DNA from: a virus
Reading direction: 5' to 3' (one strand)
Virus record (IMG/VR): IMGVR_UViG_3300021087_000857
Location: 46,271-110,270 of that record
DNA length: 64,000 nucleotides
Shown: positions 43,465 through 52,182 of the stretch, piece after piece
Layout: the number at the start of each line of letters is the position of its first letter
Numbering within the stretch: position 1 is the first letter of the stretch
Translations under genes and position numbers: made by a program
The notes under the pieces: model-generated
What the model was told of the DNA's origin: nothing
Database searches by the model: none
What the model saw: only the letters and a program-made list of their open reading frames with translations

Positions 43465-43764
43465 TTACTTTTCCTTGTAAAAGTCAAGTATTTCTTTAAT
43501 TGATTTATCTGGCGCCGGTCCGGTAATTTCACCAATATCTAATACAGAACCATCTTCTTTTTCATTTTTTGCATAAGTCTCAGACTGGGCTATTTGTCTC
43601 TTATGGTCTCTAATTAATTCAATAAACAAATTAATCTGGTCAACAAGTCCCTCGCCCATTTGAGCTTTATTGGCAGCTAACACTTTTTTAAGCATTTGCT
43701 TTTCAAACTCCATAGCTTCACCCATGGTTAATTCGCTAAGTGGCTTACCTTCGTAGTCAATCAT
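43465..43764 (-). CDS. unknown small helical protein
   Basis: 99 residues, helical and charged (KPLSELTMGEAMEFEKQMLKK, IELIRDHKRQIAQSETYAKN). It ends IKEILDFYKEK. It overlaps the mazG gene by 4 nt. A coiled-coil structural role is possible; no family was recognised. Confidence 0.6.
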   Translation of the reverse strand: MIDYEGKPLSELTMGEAMEFEKQMLKKVLAANKAQMGEGLVDQINLFIELIRDHKRQIAQSETYAKNEKEDGSVLDIGEITGPAPDKSIKEILDFYKEK

Positions 43765-44168
43765 AGATCGCCGTCTTGTCTATTTTCACTGTAGTATGCA
43801 TCAAATGATCCACCTGGATAACGTTTTTCTAGTTTGCTTACATTTTCTGCAATTACTTCGTTAGGGTCCAAGCCAAGTGCCCTACAAGAATTAACCCAAT
43901 ACCAAATAATATCGCCAAGTTCTCGTTTAGCATGAAATACAGTTTCATCGTCCATAGGTTTGCCTTGGAAGATACATTTTTTAACAATTTCTGCAAATTC
44001 GCCTCCTTCTGATGCAATTCCAATTGCACCTGTTAATAGTGTTGCTACATTAACACCGTTTCCTTCTAGCTCATACATTCTTTCTATCATAGGATGAATA
44101 TCATTAGATGCATCGCTAGTTACTTCTTCTACAAATTCTTTGTATTTGTTTAGATCAATATTTTTCAT
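43761..44168 (-). CDS. mazG: MazG-like nucleotide pyrophosphohydrolase
   Basis: 135 residues. ASEGGEFAEIVKK (the E-xx-E metal site) and KRELGDIIWYWVN (E-xx-D) fit the MazG helical fold. MazG enzymes hydrolyse NTPs or ppGpp-like alarmones; phage copies are proposed to adjust host nucleotide pools. It lies immediately before the iron-sulfur block, abutting the A-type carrier gene. Confidence 0.85.
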   Translation of the reverse strand: MKNIDLNKYKEFVEEVTSDASNDIHPMIERMYELEGNGVNVATLLTGAIGIASEGGEFAEIVKKCIFQGKPMDDETVFHAKRELGDIIWYWVNSCRALGLDPNEVIAENVSKLEKRYPGGSFDAYYSENRQDGDL

Positions 44169-44552
44169 TTATTCTACCTTTGGTAATTCTATTGCATTTG
44201 CGTTTGCTTCAACTTTTTCCATATCAAAGTTTACGCTCTCTCCACAACCACAACTGCTTGATGCTGATGGGTTTACTACTTCTAACATTGTTCCCATTAC
44301 GTCTTGTTTTAACTCAAGTGTGGTTCCAAATAAAAACATAATGCTAGAACTGTCAACGGCCATTTTTCTTCCGTTATCCATTATAATAACATGATCTGCT
44401 TTTTTGTCAAGTTCATTTTCTTCTTTTAATTTCCAAACATAACTGAATCCTGCACAACCGCCTCCTTTAAGGCCTAACACAGGAATTTTACCTTCGTTCG
44501 CATCGCTGATACCAGTTAGATGGTTCATTGCTTTTTCTGTGACTTTAATCAT
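44169..44552 (-). CDS. A-type iron-sulfur carrier (IscA/HesB family)
   Basis: 127 residues. The three conserved cysteines are in GGGCAGFSYVW (near 33) and SSSCGCGES (near 99 and 101). A-type carriers receive clusters and pass them to apo-enzymes. Together with the Nfu, SufT-like and ferredoxin genes at 47.4-48.6 kb it suggests a phage Fe-S delivery set, useful for the fifteen radical SAM enzymes. It overlaps the next gene upstream by 1 nt. Confidence 0.92.
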   Translation of the reverse strand: MIKVTEKAMNHLTGISDANEGKIPVLGLKGGGCAGFSYVWKLKEENELDKKADHVIIMDNGRKMAVDSSSIMFLFGTTLELKQDVMGTMLEVVNPSASSSCGCGESVNFDMEKVEANANAIELPKVE

Positions 44553-44749
44553 TACTTGCTTCCTATATAACCTGCTATGATTCCTATCAATCCAGTCAGT
44601 GCCATTTTCATTAAAGTAATAACACTTTCGTCTACTGGTCTATTTTCTTGTAATGCAACATAATAGTCGCCTACAATAATAATTCCTAATAGTGAAAGTA
44701 CACCTACTACTAACGCTACTATAATTAAGTCTTTTAAATTTTTGATCAT
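44552..44749 (-). CDS. small two-span membrane protein
   Basis: 65 residues: segments at about 8-28 (LIIVALVVGVLSLLGIIIV) and 45-62 (LMKMALTGLIGIIAGYIG). The length and topology fit a holin, but genes around it are metabolic and the same layout occurs in several small proteins here. It overlaps APRT by 4 nt. Confidence 0.6.
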   Translation of the reverse strand: MIKNLKDLIIVALVVGVLSLLGIIIVGDYYVALQENRPVDESVITLMKMALTGLIGIIAGYIGSK

Positions 44750-45261
44750 TGTTCTATCTCCAAAGCGGACAAGAGTTCTATCTCTTCTCCATTTAGGTAT
44801 TTTAAGTTAACTACTGTTATACCACCTAATACCATTGCACCAGTTTGTTCACATAACTTTTTACTAGCAGTCATGCTACCACCTGTTGCAACTAAATCGT
44901 CTGCTATTACAACTCTACTTGTATGACCCAATATACCTTCTTGCAATGTAAGTGTATCTGTTCCATATTCGAGTTCATAACTTTCTTCTAACAGCTTACC
45001 TGGGTATTTAGCACCTTTTTTGCGAATCATAACAAAAGGCACATCTAATTCTTGTGATAATGCTGCTCCTAGTACAAAACCTCTGCTTTCAATACCAACT
45101 ATATGTGTTGGCATAAACTCAACATGGTCACGTAACTCTTCTGCCATTTCTTCTACTAAACTTGTCCACAAATTACTTGCAAACAAACTGTTTATATCAT
45201 AAAAATTTACACCTTCTATAGGGTAATCTGGTACTGTTCTAATATAATCTTTTATGTTCAT
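44746..45261 (-). CDS. apt: adenine phosphoribosyltransferase
   Basis: 171 residues, normal length. It condenses adenine with PRPP to AMP. Diagnostic parts are GIESRGFVLGAALS, the RKKGAKYPGK loop and the PRPP site VVIADDLVATGGSM. The ORF opens at a GTG at 45273 within the Shine-Dalgarno region; ATG 45261, overlapping the previous stop (TAATG) behind AAGGAG, is the likely start. With the MTA/SAH nucleosidase and PRPP synthetase it can recycle adenine. Confidence 0.93.
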   Translation of the reverse strand: MNIKDYIRTVPDYPIEGVNFYDINSLFASNLWTSLVEEMAEELRDHVEFMPTHIVGIESRGFVLGAALSQELDVPFVMIRKKGAKYPGKLLEESYELEYGTDTLTLQEGILGHTSRVVIADDLVATGGSMTASKKLCEQTGAMVLGGITVVNLKYLNGEEIELLSALEIEQ

Positions 45262-46175
45262 TATATATTCCACTCCTTGTTTATTTTTCCTTCACTTGGT
45301 CCATTGGCTTGTGTTATATTGGGAAGTTTTGGCGAAACTGTAAAACCTGCATGCAGTATCCATTCCATCCATAATGTATGTGCAGATGACATTACTGCTA
45401 TAGATCTACGATTAGCCATATAGCTCAATAGTAAGCTACTAAGTAATTCAATTGGATTATTTGCAAATATTTTGTTGTTGGGTTCGCTAAAGTCAAAAGC
45501 AAATATATGATCATTAACAAAAGGTACACTTGCAGCTCGTTCAGTAATAACACAATCATCTGCACTTAGACAAGTTGGACTATGAAACATATTTCCAAAA
45601 TCTACTTCATTATTAATCCAATCACGTAATTGATTTTTAAATCTTTCTTTATTTGTATTAACCCAATCTTCACCTTCAAAACGTTTGATCATTAAATCCC
45701 ATCTTAGCTTTATTACTGCAACATACTTATTAGGTGCAAGGTAAGGTTGTGCAAGTAAAAACGATTGATGTGCTGACCATACTTGCCCTACTGTTCCTTT
45801 TATTCTTTCTTTTGCAAAGTCAATATAACTTACATCTGAATTACCTTTAAGAATATCCATATAGTCAGACTTTCTATACCATAGATCTTTTGTTTGGAAA
45901 AATTGTTCCCATACAGGAAAGTATCCGTCATCATCGTATTTAAAATTTATAATATTATCCCAAATTATTTCTTGATCTTCACTCCTATATTCTTTAAACT
46001 TTTGTTTTACTTCGTCATGTGGATCTTCTTGATCTGCCCAAGTATGCCCAAACAAGTCACAATCGTATTCATCAAATAATTCAAGTATTTCATAAAAATC
46101 ATTTGTGTATTTTTCATTTTTATTAAAATGTCTTGTTTGCCCACTGACACAAATTGCTATTTTCTTTTTAGTCAA
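45261..46175 (-). CDS. glycosyltransferase-like protein of unknown specificity
   Basis: 304 residues. KKIAICVSGQTRHF at the N-terminus, DLFGHTWADQED and KYVAVIKLRWDLMI resemble a group of phage and bacterial glycosyltransferase-like proteins (the LRWDL stretch in place of DxD). The start is TTG 46175, with GGAG 7 nt before. It overlaps the radical SAM gene by 8 nt, which suggests that the two act on one product or substrate. Confidence 0.55.
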   Translation of the reverse strand: MTKKKIAICVSGQTRHFNKNEKYTNDFYEILELFDEYDCDLFGHTWADQEDPHDEVKQKFKEYRSEDQEIIWDNIINFKYDDDGYFPVWEQFFQTKDLWYRKSDYMDILKGNSDVSYIDFAKERIKGTVGQVWSAHQSFLLAQPYLAPNKYVAVIKLRWDLMIKRFEGEDWVNTNKERFKNQLRDWINNEVDFGNMFHSPTCLSADDCVITERAASVPFVNDHIFAFDFSEPNNKIFANNPIELLSSLLLSYMANRRSIAVMSSAHTLWMEWILHAGFTVSPKLPNITQANGPSEGKINKEWNI

Positions 46176-47361
46176 AACAAATCTCCGGTAAGTATTCAGT
46201 TATACTTTGCTTACGTATGCGATCTAAACTTCGTGTGTATGCTTTTGCTCTGTCCCATGCTATTGGATTATCAGGACCACTAAACATATTTTTTAATTCT
46301 TGTACTTTCCATTCTGGAAGAATATCACTTATTTGTTTATGAATATCTTCACGCATTGATTTCGGCAATACAGACGGACTTAGTATATCGGGATCATACA
46401 CATAGTTGTGATGTACCCATACTCCATGTTTATTATGGAAAAAGTCATAAAACTTTCCTAGTGTGCTATAATTCATAAAGCTCACAGTTTGTGCTACATC
46501 AAGTTCAAAGTTTTCTTCTTTTAAACGCAAGAAGTTTTTCATAACATCGTCCCATTTGGTTGGGTGTCGTATGTATTCATTGCGTTCAGCTAAATCATCA
46601 ATACTACAACTAATTTTAACTTTATCAAACTTACGCCATAACTCAATTATTTCTTCACTCATAAGAGTCATGTTAATATTGTACCATAATTTAACATCTG
46701 TTTTGCCCATTTCAACTAAACGTTCTAAGAACTTAAAATGTTGTTTAATCATAGTAGGCTCGCCGCCATTAATATAAAATGTTTTTACATCATTACAATG
46801 CTTGAATAGGTCTTCCCAAAATCCATCTCGTTCGGGCCATCTAAAACCTTGCATAGTATTGTAATTGGTTATATTAAATGGCAAGTCTGCTTGTAACTTA
46901 TCGTAATCATTACGCCATTTACTACTGCTTGCAGGGTTACAGGTTCTACATGCTACATTACAGGTATTACCTAAACGTAATTCTACAAAGTCTAATTGCA
47001 CATCTTGTATATAACCATCAGCATCAGTAACAGATTGTGCTACATCTTGTGTATAATTGGGATAGTTTTTTATCTCGCCCAGTCTTTTAGACTGCATTCC
47101 TTTATCTTCTTCATTATAGCAACGCATACATGCTTGTGGCTTTTTATTATCAAGTACTTCTAGCCTAGCCTTGCAAAAACTTTCACTGTTCATAGTATCA
47201 TGTACAGTATCTTGATTGAGATTGTAGTAGCGATGTCCATTTTCATTATTATCACGACTGCTACTAATTGCATCACGGTGATCTGCAATACAGCAATGTG
47301 TTACACCACCATGTGGGTGTGTAGCTAAATGCTGAAATAACAGTGGACAAAATGTGCTCAC
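46168..47361 (-). CDS. radical SAM protein with N-terminal twitch-like domain (fifteenth, outside the main array)
   Basis: 397 residues from GTG 47361 (GAGGA 9 nt before). FCPLLFQHLAT start, HCC pair, CMRCYNEEDKGMQSKR, core motif CNVACRTCNPASSSKW and NGGEPT. The ending DRIRKQSITEYLP is family-like. It is on the minus strand, 12 kb from the array, sitting between a glycosyltransferase-like gene and the Fe-S assembly genes. This ties the array to the iron-sulfur block. Substrate unknown. Confidence 0.88.
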   Translation of the reverse strand: MSTFCPLLFQHLATHPHGGVTHCCIADHRDAISSSRDNNENGHRYYNLNQDTVHDTMNSESFCKARLEVLDNKKPQACMRCYNEEDKGMQSKRLGEIKNYPNYTQDVAQSVTDADGYIQDVQLDFVELRLGNTCNVACRTCNPASSSKWRNDYDKLQADLPFNITNYNTMQGFRWPERDGFWEDLFKHCNDVKTFYINGGEPTMIKQHFKFLERLVEMGKTDVKLWYNINMTLMSEEIIELWRKFDKVKISCSIDDLAERNEYIRHPTKWDDVMKNFLRLKEENFELDVAQTVSFMNYSTLGKFYDFFHNKHGVWVHHNYVYDPDILSPSVLPKSMREDIHKQISDILPEWKVQELKNMFSGPDNPIAWDRAKAYTRSLDRIRKQSITEYLPEICFD

Positions 47362-47366
47362 TGAAT

Positions 47367-47717
47367 TTATTCCTCGTCTGTAATATCTATAGGATCATCA
47401 AATCCTGGTCTATCCATAAGCCCCATGCCAGATGGGTCGCTCATATAATATGGATCGTTAAACATTGGATCGTCTTCGCTTGTTACACCTTTAATCTCTG
47501 GAACAAAATGCATAAGTGTAGATTCTACGCCCATTTGTAGAGTAGCAGTGCTACTAGCACAACCACTACAACTTCCGCTCATTTGTGTGTGTAATATTCC
47601 TGTTTCTTCATTAAAGTTTAGTATGTTTATTTGTCCACCGTGCATTGCTACGTTAGGTGCAACGTATTCTTCCATAACTTCATCTACTTGTTTAAGTATT
47701 TCTTCTTTAGTTCTCAT
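47367..47717 (-). CDS. Nfu-type iron-sulfur scaffold domain protein
   Basis: 116 residues. GSCSGCASS provides the CxxC that binds a bridging [4Fe-4S] cluster, preceded by VAPNVAMHGGQI, the usual Nfu start. The C-terminal 35 residues are Asp/Pro/Gly rich and not part of the fold. It lacks the degenerate A-type half of E. coli NfuA. Its role would be carrying clusters to client enzymes such as radical SAM proteins. Confidence 0.9.
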   Translation of the reverse strand: MRTKEEILKQVDEVMEEYVAPNVAMHGGQINILNFNEETGILHTQMSGSCSGCASSTATLQMGVESTLMHFVPEIKGVTSEDDPMFNDPYYMSDPSGMGLMDRPGFDDPIDITDEE

Positions 47718-47817
47718 AGCCTTGCTCCTTACGTGCTTTACCTACAATAAAGCCTGCTAAAAAACTTGCTGCCATTACTGAGCAGATTGCTAATAAGTGC
47801 CATATGATAAAACTCAT
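47707..47817 (-). CDS. small single-span membrane protein
   Basis: 36 residues: one transmembrane segment (LLAICSVMAASFLAGFIVG) and a short basic, glutamate-rich tail (KARKEQGYEN). Its stop overlaps the start of the Nfu gene by 11 nt and it has a GGAGAA site upstream, so it is placed in the operon. Function unknown. Confidence 0.5.
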   Translation of the reverse strand: MSFIIWHLLAICSVMAASFLAGFIVGKARKEQGYEN

Positions 47818-47818
47818 A

Positions 47819-47986
47819 TTATTCTCCTTGTTCTACCGCTTCTATACGGTGATGAGGATATGCCTTCGGGCGTACCTCTTTTAATTTTTCCATGTATTGT
47901 TGTGCTTCAGTTTCAGTTTCAAAACGTGCAACTGCTACCTCATCATGAATTCGAGGTGTATAAATTATTTCGTACATATTATTCAT
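47819..47986 (-). CDS. unknown small protein
   Basis: 55 residues from ATG 47986, overlapping the ferredoxin gene by 8 nt; ATG 47977 is an alternative. The sequence is alpha/beta ([37 protein letters not shown]). An open extension up to 48064 lies over the ferredoxin frame and is not used. No family was recognised. Confidence 0.5.
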   Translation of the reverse strand: MNNMYEIIYTPRIHDEVAVARFETETEAQQYMEKLKEVRPKAYPHHRIEAVEQGE

Positions 47987-48332
47987 CGCCCTTTCCTGGC
48001 TTGTAAGATAAATGTTCTCGTTTATCTTTAACTTTTGCCCATTCTTCTGCATCTGGCGGTACATCTTCTGGCCGTGCTAATGTAATATTAGGCCATTCCT
48101 CAGACATGTCTGCATTAAACTTATACCAAAAATCATAATCTTCTCCCTCTAATGCATTGTCTGGAACAATAGCATCTACAGGACATTCTGGTTCACATAC
48201 ACCACAGTCAATACACTCATCTGGGTTAATTACTAAAAAGTTTTCACCTTCATAAAAACAATCCACAGGACAAACTTCTACGCAGTCCATGTGCTTACAT
48301 TTAATACACTCGTCTTTAACTAAATATGTCAC
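47979..48332 (-). CDS. 7Fe-type ferredoxin (3Fe-4S plus 4Fe-4S)
   Basis: 117 residues. Cysteines C9, C12, C17, C21, C25 and C40, C43, C46, C50 match Azotobacter ferredoxin I with a one-residue shift. Thus C9/C17/C50 would hold a 3Fe and C21/C40/C43/C46 a 4Fe cluster. The ~65-residue C-terminal tail is also typical of that type. Such ferredoxins are low-potential electron donors; radical SAM enzymes need one. It is encoded between the Fe-S delivery genes. Confidence 0.9.
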   Translation of the reverse strand: MTYLVKDECIKCKHMDCVEVCPVDCFYEGENFLVINPDECIDCGVCEPECPVDAIVPDNALEGEDYDFWYKFNADMSEEWPNITLARPEDVPPDAEEWAKVKDKREHLSYKPGKGDE

Positions 48333-48333
48333 C

Positions 48334-48633
48334 TTATACTCCTAAAATTAATTTTGCTTCTTCACTCATCTTATCTGGACCAAAAGGCGGATCAAATGTG
48401 ATCTGAACATCACAAGTTTTTATGCCATCTACCATACATGCATCGTGAACGTCTTGTTTGATTTGGTCTGCCATTGGGCAAAACGCACTTGTTAACGTCA
48501 TTACAATAACAACGTTTGAACTTACTATATTTATTTCATATATTAAACCTAAGTCATATACGTTAATACTGATTTCTGGGTCATATACCTTACGTAAATT
48601 ATCAATAATTACTTGTCTAATTTCTTTAGTCAT
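48334..48633 (-). CDS. SufT/MIP18-family (DUF59) iron-sulfur maturation protein
   Basis: 99 residues. [18 protein letters not shown], the conserved Cys in [13 protein letters not shown], and [18 protein letters not shown] match the DUF59 domain used by SufT, PaaD and eukaryotic MIP18. These help insert Fe-S clusters into target proteins. It lies next to the 7Fe ferredoxin and Nfu genes. It starts 1 nt after leucyl aminopeptidase ends. Confidence 0.9.
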   Translation of the reverse strand: MTKEIRQVIIDNLRKVYDPEISINVYDLGLIYEINIVSSNVVIVMTLTSAFCPMADQIKQDVHDACMVDGIKTCDVQITFDPPFGPDKMSEEAKLILGV

Positions 48634-48634
48634 A

Positions 48635-49996
48635 TTAGTAAGACATTTTTTCCTCTACTGCAAACCATACAAAACTGTCTGTATTGTTCACAATATTAAA
48701 CAGTGTTCTTACTCCAAATCCTGCAGCACCTTTTGGTGTTGTTGCTGAACCTTTTTTAGCCCAACACATACCAGCAATATCTAAATGTGCCCATGCAGTT
48801 TTTTTGTCTACAAACTTATATAAGAACTCAGCGGCAGTAGTCGACCCACCATATGGACCTCCAATGTTTTGCATATCTGCAATATCACTGTCGATCATCT
48901 TAGCCCAGTTTTTACCCATTGGCATACGATAAAAACCTTCACCTGCTAATTCACCATTTTTAATAATTGTTTTTTCTAATGTATCACTGTTAGTAAACAA
49001 TCCTGCCATTTCGTTACCTAGTGTTGCAACAATGGCTCCTGTTAGTGTAGCAAGGTCAATAATAGCACCTGGTTTATATTCGTCTTGTACAAATGTTAAA
49101 ATATCTGCAAGTACTAGTCTACCTTCTGCATCAGTGTTTAAATTTTCTACAGTTTGTCCACTTAATGATGTAACAACATCACCTGGCTTAATTGCAGTTC
49201 CATCCGGCATATTTTCTACTAAACCTACAATACCTATTACGTTCTTTTTTAATTTTTTACTAGCAATAGCATGCATGGCTCCAACAACTGCGGCACTACC
49301 GCCCATGTCGTATTTCATATCGCCCATGCCACGTCCAGGCTTTAAACTAATACCACCTGTGTCAAATGTAACACCTTTGCCTACTAGTGCAATTGGCTCC
49401 GCTTCGTTTGGTCCATGTGCCCATTCCATTACAACAACATAACTATCCTTTTCACTACCTTGTCCTACACTTAACAATAAGTTAAGACCCATTTCTTTTA
49501 GTTGTGCTTCGTGATAAATTTTTACGTTAACACCCAATGGTGATAGTTGTTCGTTAATACGGTTAGCATATTCTGATGGATATAAAACGTTTCCTGGCTC
49601 ACTAATCAAATCACGTGCAAAATTTATACTGGTTGATATGCCTGCCGGGTCTGCATCAAATTCTACTTGTGTTGGATCTGTTTTATATTTGTCAAAACTG
49701 TAACTTGCAAGTGCCATTCCTTCATTAATACTGTCCATGTATTTTGTACTAATATCAAATATAATTTCGTTTGCTAGTTTCTTATATTTACTGTACATGT
49801 TACCACCAAGTTCACGTGCTTCTTTTTCACTCTTTGGTGCTGATTTAATTACTGTAATATATTCATAATCTTTGTGTGCAAATCTCAAATCAACAGATTT
49901 GTCTTTCATTTCTTCGACTGCTTTTTTAATATTGCCGCCTAGTTTAGTTGCTTGCTTACTGCCTGCAATTACTATAATTGCTTTAGTTAAAGCCAT
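48635..49996 (-). CDS. pepA: leucyl aminopeptidase, M17 family
   Basis: 453 residues. Metal-binding and catalytic motifs are GVTFDTGGISLKPG and NTDAEGRLVLAD, the family signature. PepA removes N-terminal residues from peptides and, in some bacteria, also binds DNA. AAGGAG lies 6 nt before ATG, and a promoter lies at 50032-50060. In a phage with many radical SAM enzymes it could trim peptide products, but amino-acid recycling is just as likely. Confidence 0.95.
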   Translation of the reverse strand: MALTKAIIVIAGSKQATKLGGNIKKAVEEMKDKSVDLRFAHKDYEYITVIKSAPKSEKEARELGGNMYSKYKKLANEIIFDISTKYMDSINEGMALASYSFDKYKTDPTQVEFDADPAGISTSINFARDLISEPGNVLYPSEYANRINEQLSPLGVNVKIYHEAQLKEMGLNLLLSVGQGSEKDSYVVVMEWAHGPNEAEPIALVGKGVTFDTGGISLKPGRGMGDMKYDMGGSAAVVGAMHAIASKKLKKNVIGIVGLVENMPDGTAIKPGDVVTSLSGQTVENLNTDAEGRLVLADILTFVQDEYKPGAIIDLATLTGAIVATLGNEMAGLFTNSDTLEKTIIKNGELAGEGFYRMPMGKNWAKMIDSDIADMQNIGGPYGGSTTAAEFLYKFVDKKTAWAHLDIAGMCWAKKGSATTPKGAAGFGVRTLFNIVNNTDSFVWFAVEEKMSY

Positions 49997-50031
49997 AGTT
50001 TCTCCTTATTGAATAGTTGTTAGTAATATAT

Positions 50032-50060
50032 ATTTTACTTTATATTGACTGATTTGTCAA
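50032..50060 (-). promoter_or_regulatory. sigma70-type promoter for pepA
   Basis: Minus-strand TTGACA (50060-50055) and TAAAAT (50037-50032), 17-bp spacer, 36 nt before the pepA start. Confidence 0.65.
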
Positions 50061-50064
50061 CGTT

Positions 50065-50808
50065 TTATTGTGGCAGAATTGAGGCCATCCAGTGCTTTAT
50101 TTCTTTATAATTAACACTGTTTTGAGGTACGTTAAGTACCCTATTATGATCTACTGATTTACGGAATATACTACTAGAAAACATTTTAGCATATATTTCT
50201 TTTTTAAATCTTTCTTCCATTTTAGGTTCGTAAAACTTCTTCTTTCTCTCAAATGCCCATACATCTGCTATACTTAAATCTTCTTTTCTAGTTTTTAATA
50301 TGTTTAAAAATGCTGAATATTCGTTATCTTTGGGAATAACATCATTATAATTATTCATGTCTATATCTGTGTTAGCAATTTCAATATAATTTTCTGTAGC
50401 AGAATTAGGTTCATGTATAATATTAATAATCAAACTATTAGGGAAATGTTCTAATAACTTATTAGGCATACTGTGTGTGCAATATATTACTCGTTGCCCA
50501 TTATTAATAATATCATCACCACCTGCTTGAGTGAATAGTTCATCAAATAATTTGTAATATTGTTTCTCATTAGGCATGTACTTTTCTACAAAATCATGTG
50601 TTGGTGGAAGTGTACCTTTTGATGTTGATCTATCAAAATAGTGTTTATTTTTATTATTTACTTTTGATATATTCCATGGATTAATTCCATTTACTTCAGA
50701 ACTGTACCAATACATACACGGCATAGTTGCAATTACTCTTGCTATTTTGTGACAGTTTGTTCCTGGCTCTGAGCTAATGAATATATGTTTGTCGTTTATT
50801 TTTCTCAT
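50065..50808 (-). CDS. sulfotransferase-like protein
   Basis: 247 residues. The N-terminus IFISSEPGTNCHKIARVI resembles the PAPS-binding loop of sulfotransferases, and NSLIINIIHEPNSATENYI the 3'-phosphate region (usually with R, here HEP). It is distantly like the protein at 9383. It ends in YKEIKHWMASILPQ. It starts the second enzyme island next to a methyltransferase. The likeness is weak, so the call is tentative. Confidence 0.45.
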   Translation of the reverse strand: MRKINDKHIFISSEPGTNCHKIARVIATMPCMYWYSSEVNGINPWNISKVNNKNKHYFDRSTSKGTLPPTHDFVEKYMPNEKQYYKLFDELFTQAGGDDIINNGQRVIYCTHSMPNKLLEHFPNSLIINIIHEPNSATENYIEIANTDIDMNNYNDVIPKDNEYSAFLNILKTRKEDLSIADVWAFERKKKFYEPKMEERFKKEIYAKMFSSSIFRKSVDHNRVLNVPQNSVNYKEIKHWMASILPQ

Positions 50809-50811
50809 AAT

Positions 50812-52182
50812 TTATTCAAATTCAATTTGTTCTTCTGGTGGCAGTTTTGAAACATAAAATATATATTGTTCATTATCTGCATATATAATATTTATCTTCT
50901 TTTTATGTACTTGCCAACCAGAAAATACATCAGGTCTTCCTTCTTTTAGTCTTTGGAAGAATTTTGAGGACTTATCTCTAGACCAAAATATAATTTTACC
51001 TCTTATGTATGTCATTACCCATCGTAGTTCTTCAAAATCGTCATTCTTATCTAGTTGTGTAGTACCATCTGTTTTATATTGATCAAAAGCAAAATATCTA
51101 GAAAATACTCGTACACTTGATTTGTTTACTGTTTGTACTCCACTGCAAAATACTGGTTTTTCTCCATCAAATACAAAATTGTACATAAACATTTTATCTA
51201 AATGTAATCCTTTTCTGCTATAGTTGTCTGCTAATCTATGTGAGTGTCTTTCTTTTTCCATTTGAAGTAACGCAACTTGACATAAAGTTTGATCACGTTG
51301 ACTTAATTCCATATTTAATTTACCTTTAAAAATATATGGTATAACTTTAAGTCCACATGGTAGTATTTCTGTTCTAGGAGGACCTGCTAATACACCAAAT
51401 TCACTATCCCAATTAGACCATTCTGGATTATCATCTTCCCATAACTTAATACAACTTACTATTCTGCGTCCACTGAATATATCAAGGTCTAATTTCCAAG
51501 AATCATATTCATAATATTTTTCTTTGTATAAATGAAGTTTATCTTCAATAGTGTTTAGTTCTAAATCTTCTCTCCAACATTCTTCTCTTTGATCTTTTAA
51601 AGGTTCTTGTATAATTGCATTATTGGCTGCATATGCTTTTTGCATATTATCAAAATACCATAAATGTTCTTCTGGTTCGTATAATAATACACCAGACCAT
51701 ATCATAACATCTACATCAAAGTTTACACCAAACTTCTCATCTTTATCTTTGTCTTTAAAATCATTCCAAGATAAAACTCTATACTCAATGTTATTAAATT
51801 CTTGCCATGTTTCGTTTGCATATTGAATTGGTTGCGTAGAAGTATCAAATCCCATATAACGATAATCTGTATAGCCTTTAGCATGCAGTATATCATTGAC
51901 AGGTCCGTGTCTACATCCAACGTCAATTATTCCTTTCCAACCATTTTTAATTATAAGATCTGCTTGCTTTTCAAATAGTGCATATGCTTCTGGCGTATCT
52001 AAATAATCCATAGACCGCATTGGGTAATCTTGTTGTAATGGAATTGATTGTGTATCTATTGTAACTGGAAGTCTTGGAAATGGTATACCATTAACATAAT
52101 TAGTTTCTATAAATTCATATGCAACTTCATCAGGTGAATGCTTTTTTGGTGTTTTTTCTACTTTTTCCACTTTTCTTCCCAT
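50812..52182 (-). CDS. two-part protein with N-terminal class I methyltransferase domain
   Basis: 456 residues. Residues about 60-215 form a SAM-binding domain: IIDVGCRHGPVNDIL, then YMGFDTSTQPIQYA, and VMIWSGVLLYEPEE. The ~240-residue second half is unassigned, with VVSCIKLWEDDNPEW and a RDKSSKFFQRLKEG helix. It overlaps the FMN reductase gene by 25 nt and lies 3 nt from the sulfotransferase-like gene. The substrate is unknown. Confidence 0.7.
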   Translation of the reverse strand: MGRKVEKVEKTPKKHSPDEVAYEFIETNYVNGIPFPRLPVTIDTQSIPLQQDYPMRSMDYLDTPEAYALFEKQADLIIKNGWKGIIDVGCRHGPVNDILHAKGYTDYRYMGFDTSTQPIQYANETWQEFNNIEYRVLSWNDFKDKDKDEKFGVNFDVDVMIWSGVLLYEPEEHLWYFDNMQKAYAANNAIIQEPLKDQREECWREDLELNTIEDKLHLYKEKYYEYDSWKLDLDIFSGRRIVSCIKLWEDDNPEWSNWDSEFGVLAGPPRTEILPCGLKVIPYIFKGKLNMELSQRDQTLCQVALLQMEKERHSHRLADNYSRKGLHLDKMFMYNFVFDGEKPVFCSGVQTVNKSSVRVFSRYFAFDQYKTDGTTQLDKNDDFEELRWVMTYIRGKIIFWSRDKSSKFFQRLKEGRPDVFSGWQVHKKKINIIYADNEQYIFYVSKLPPEEQIEFE

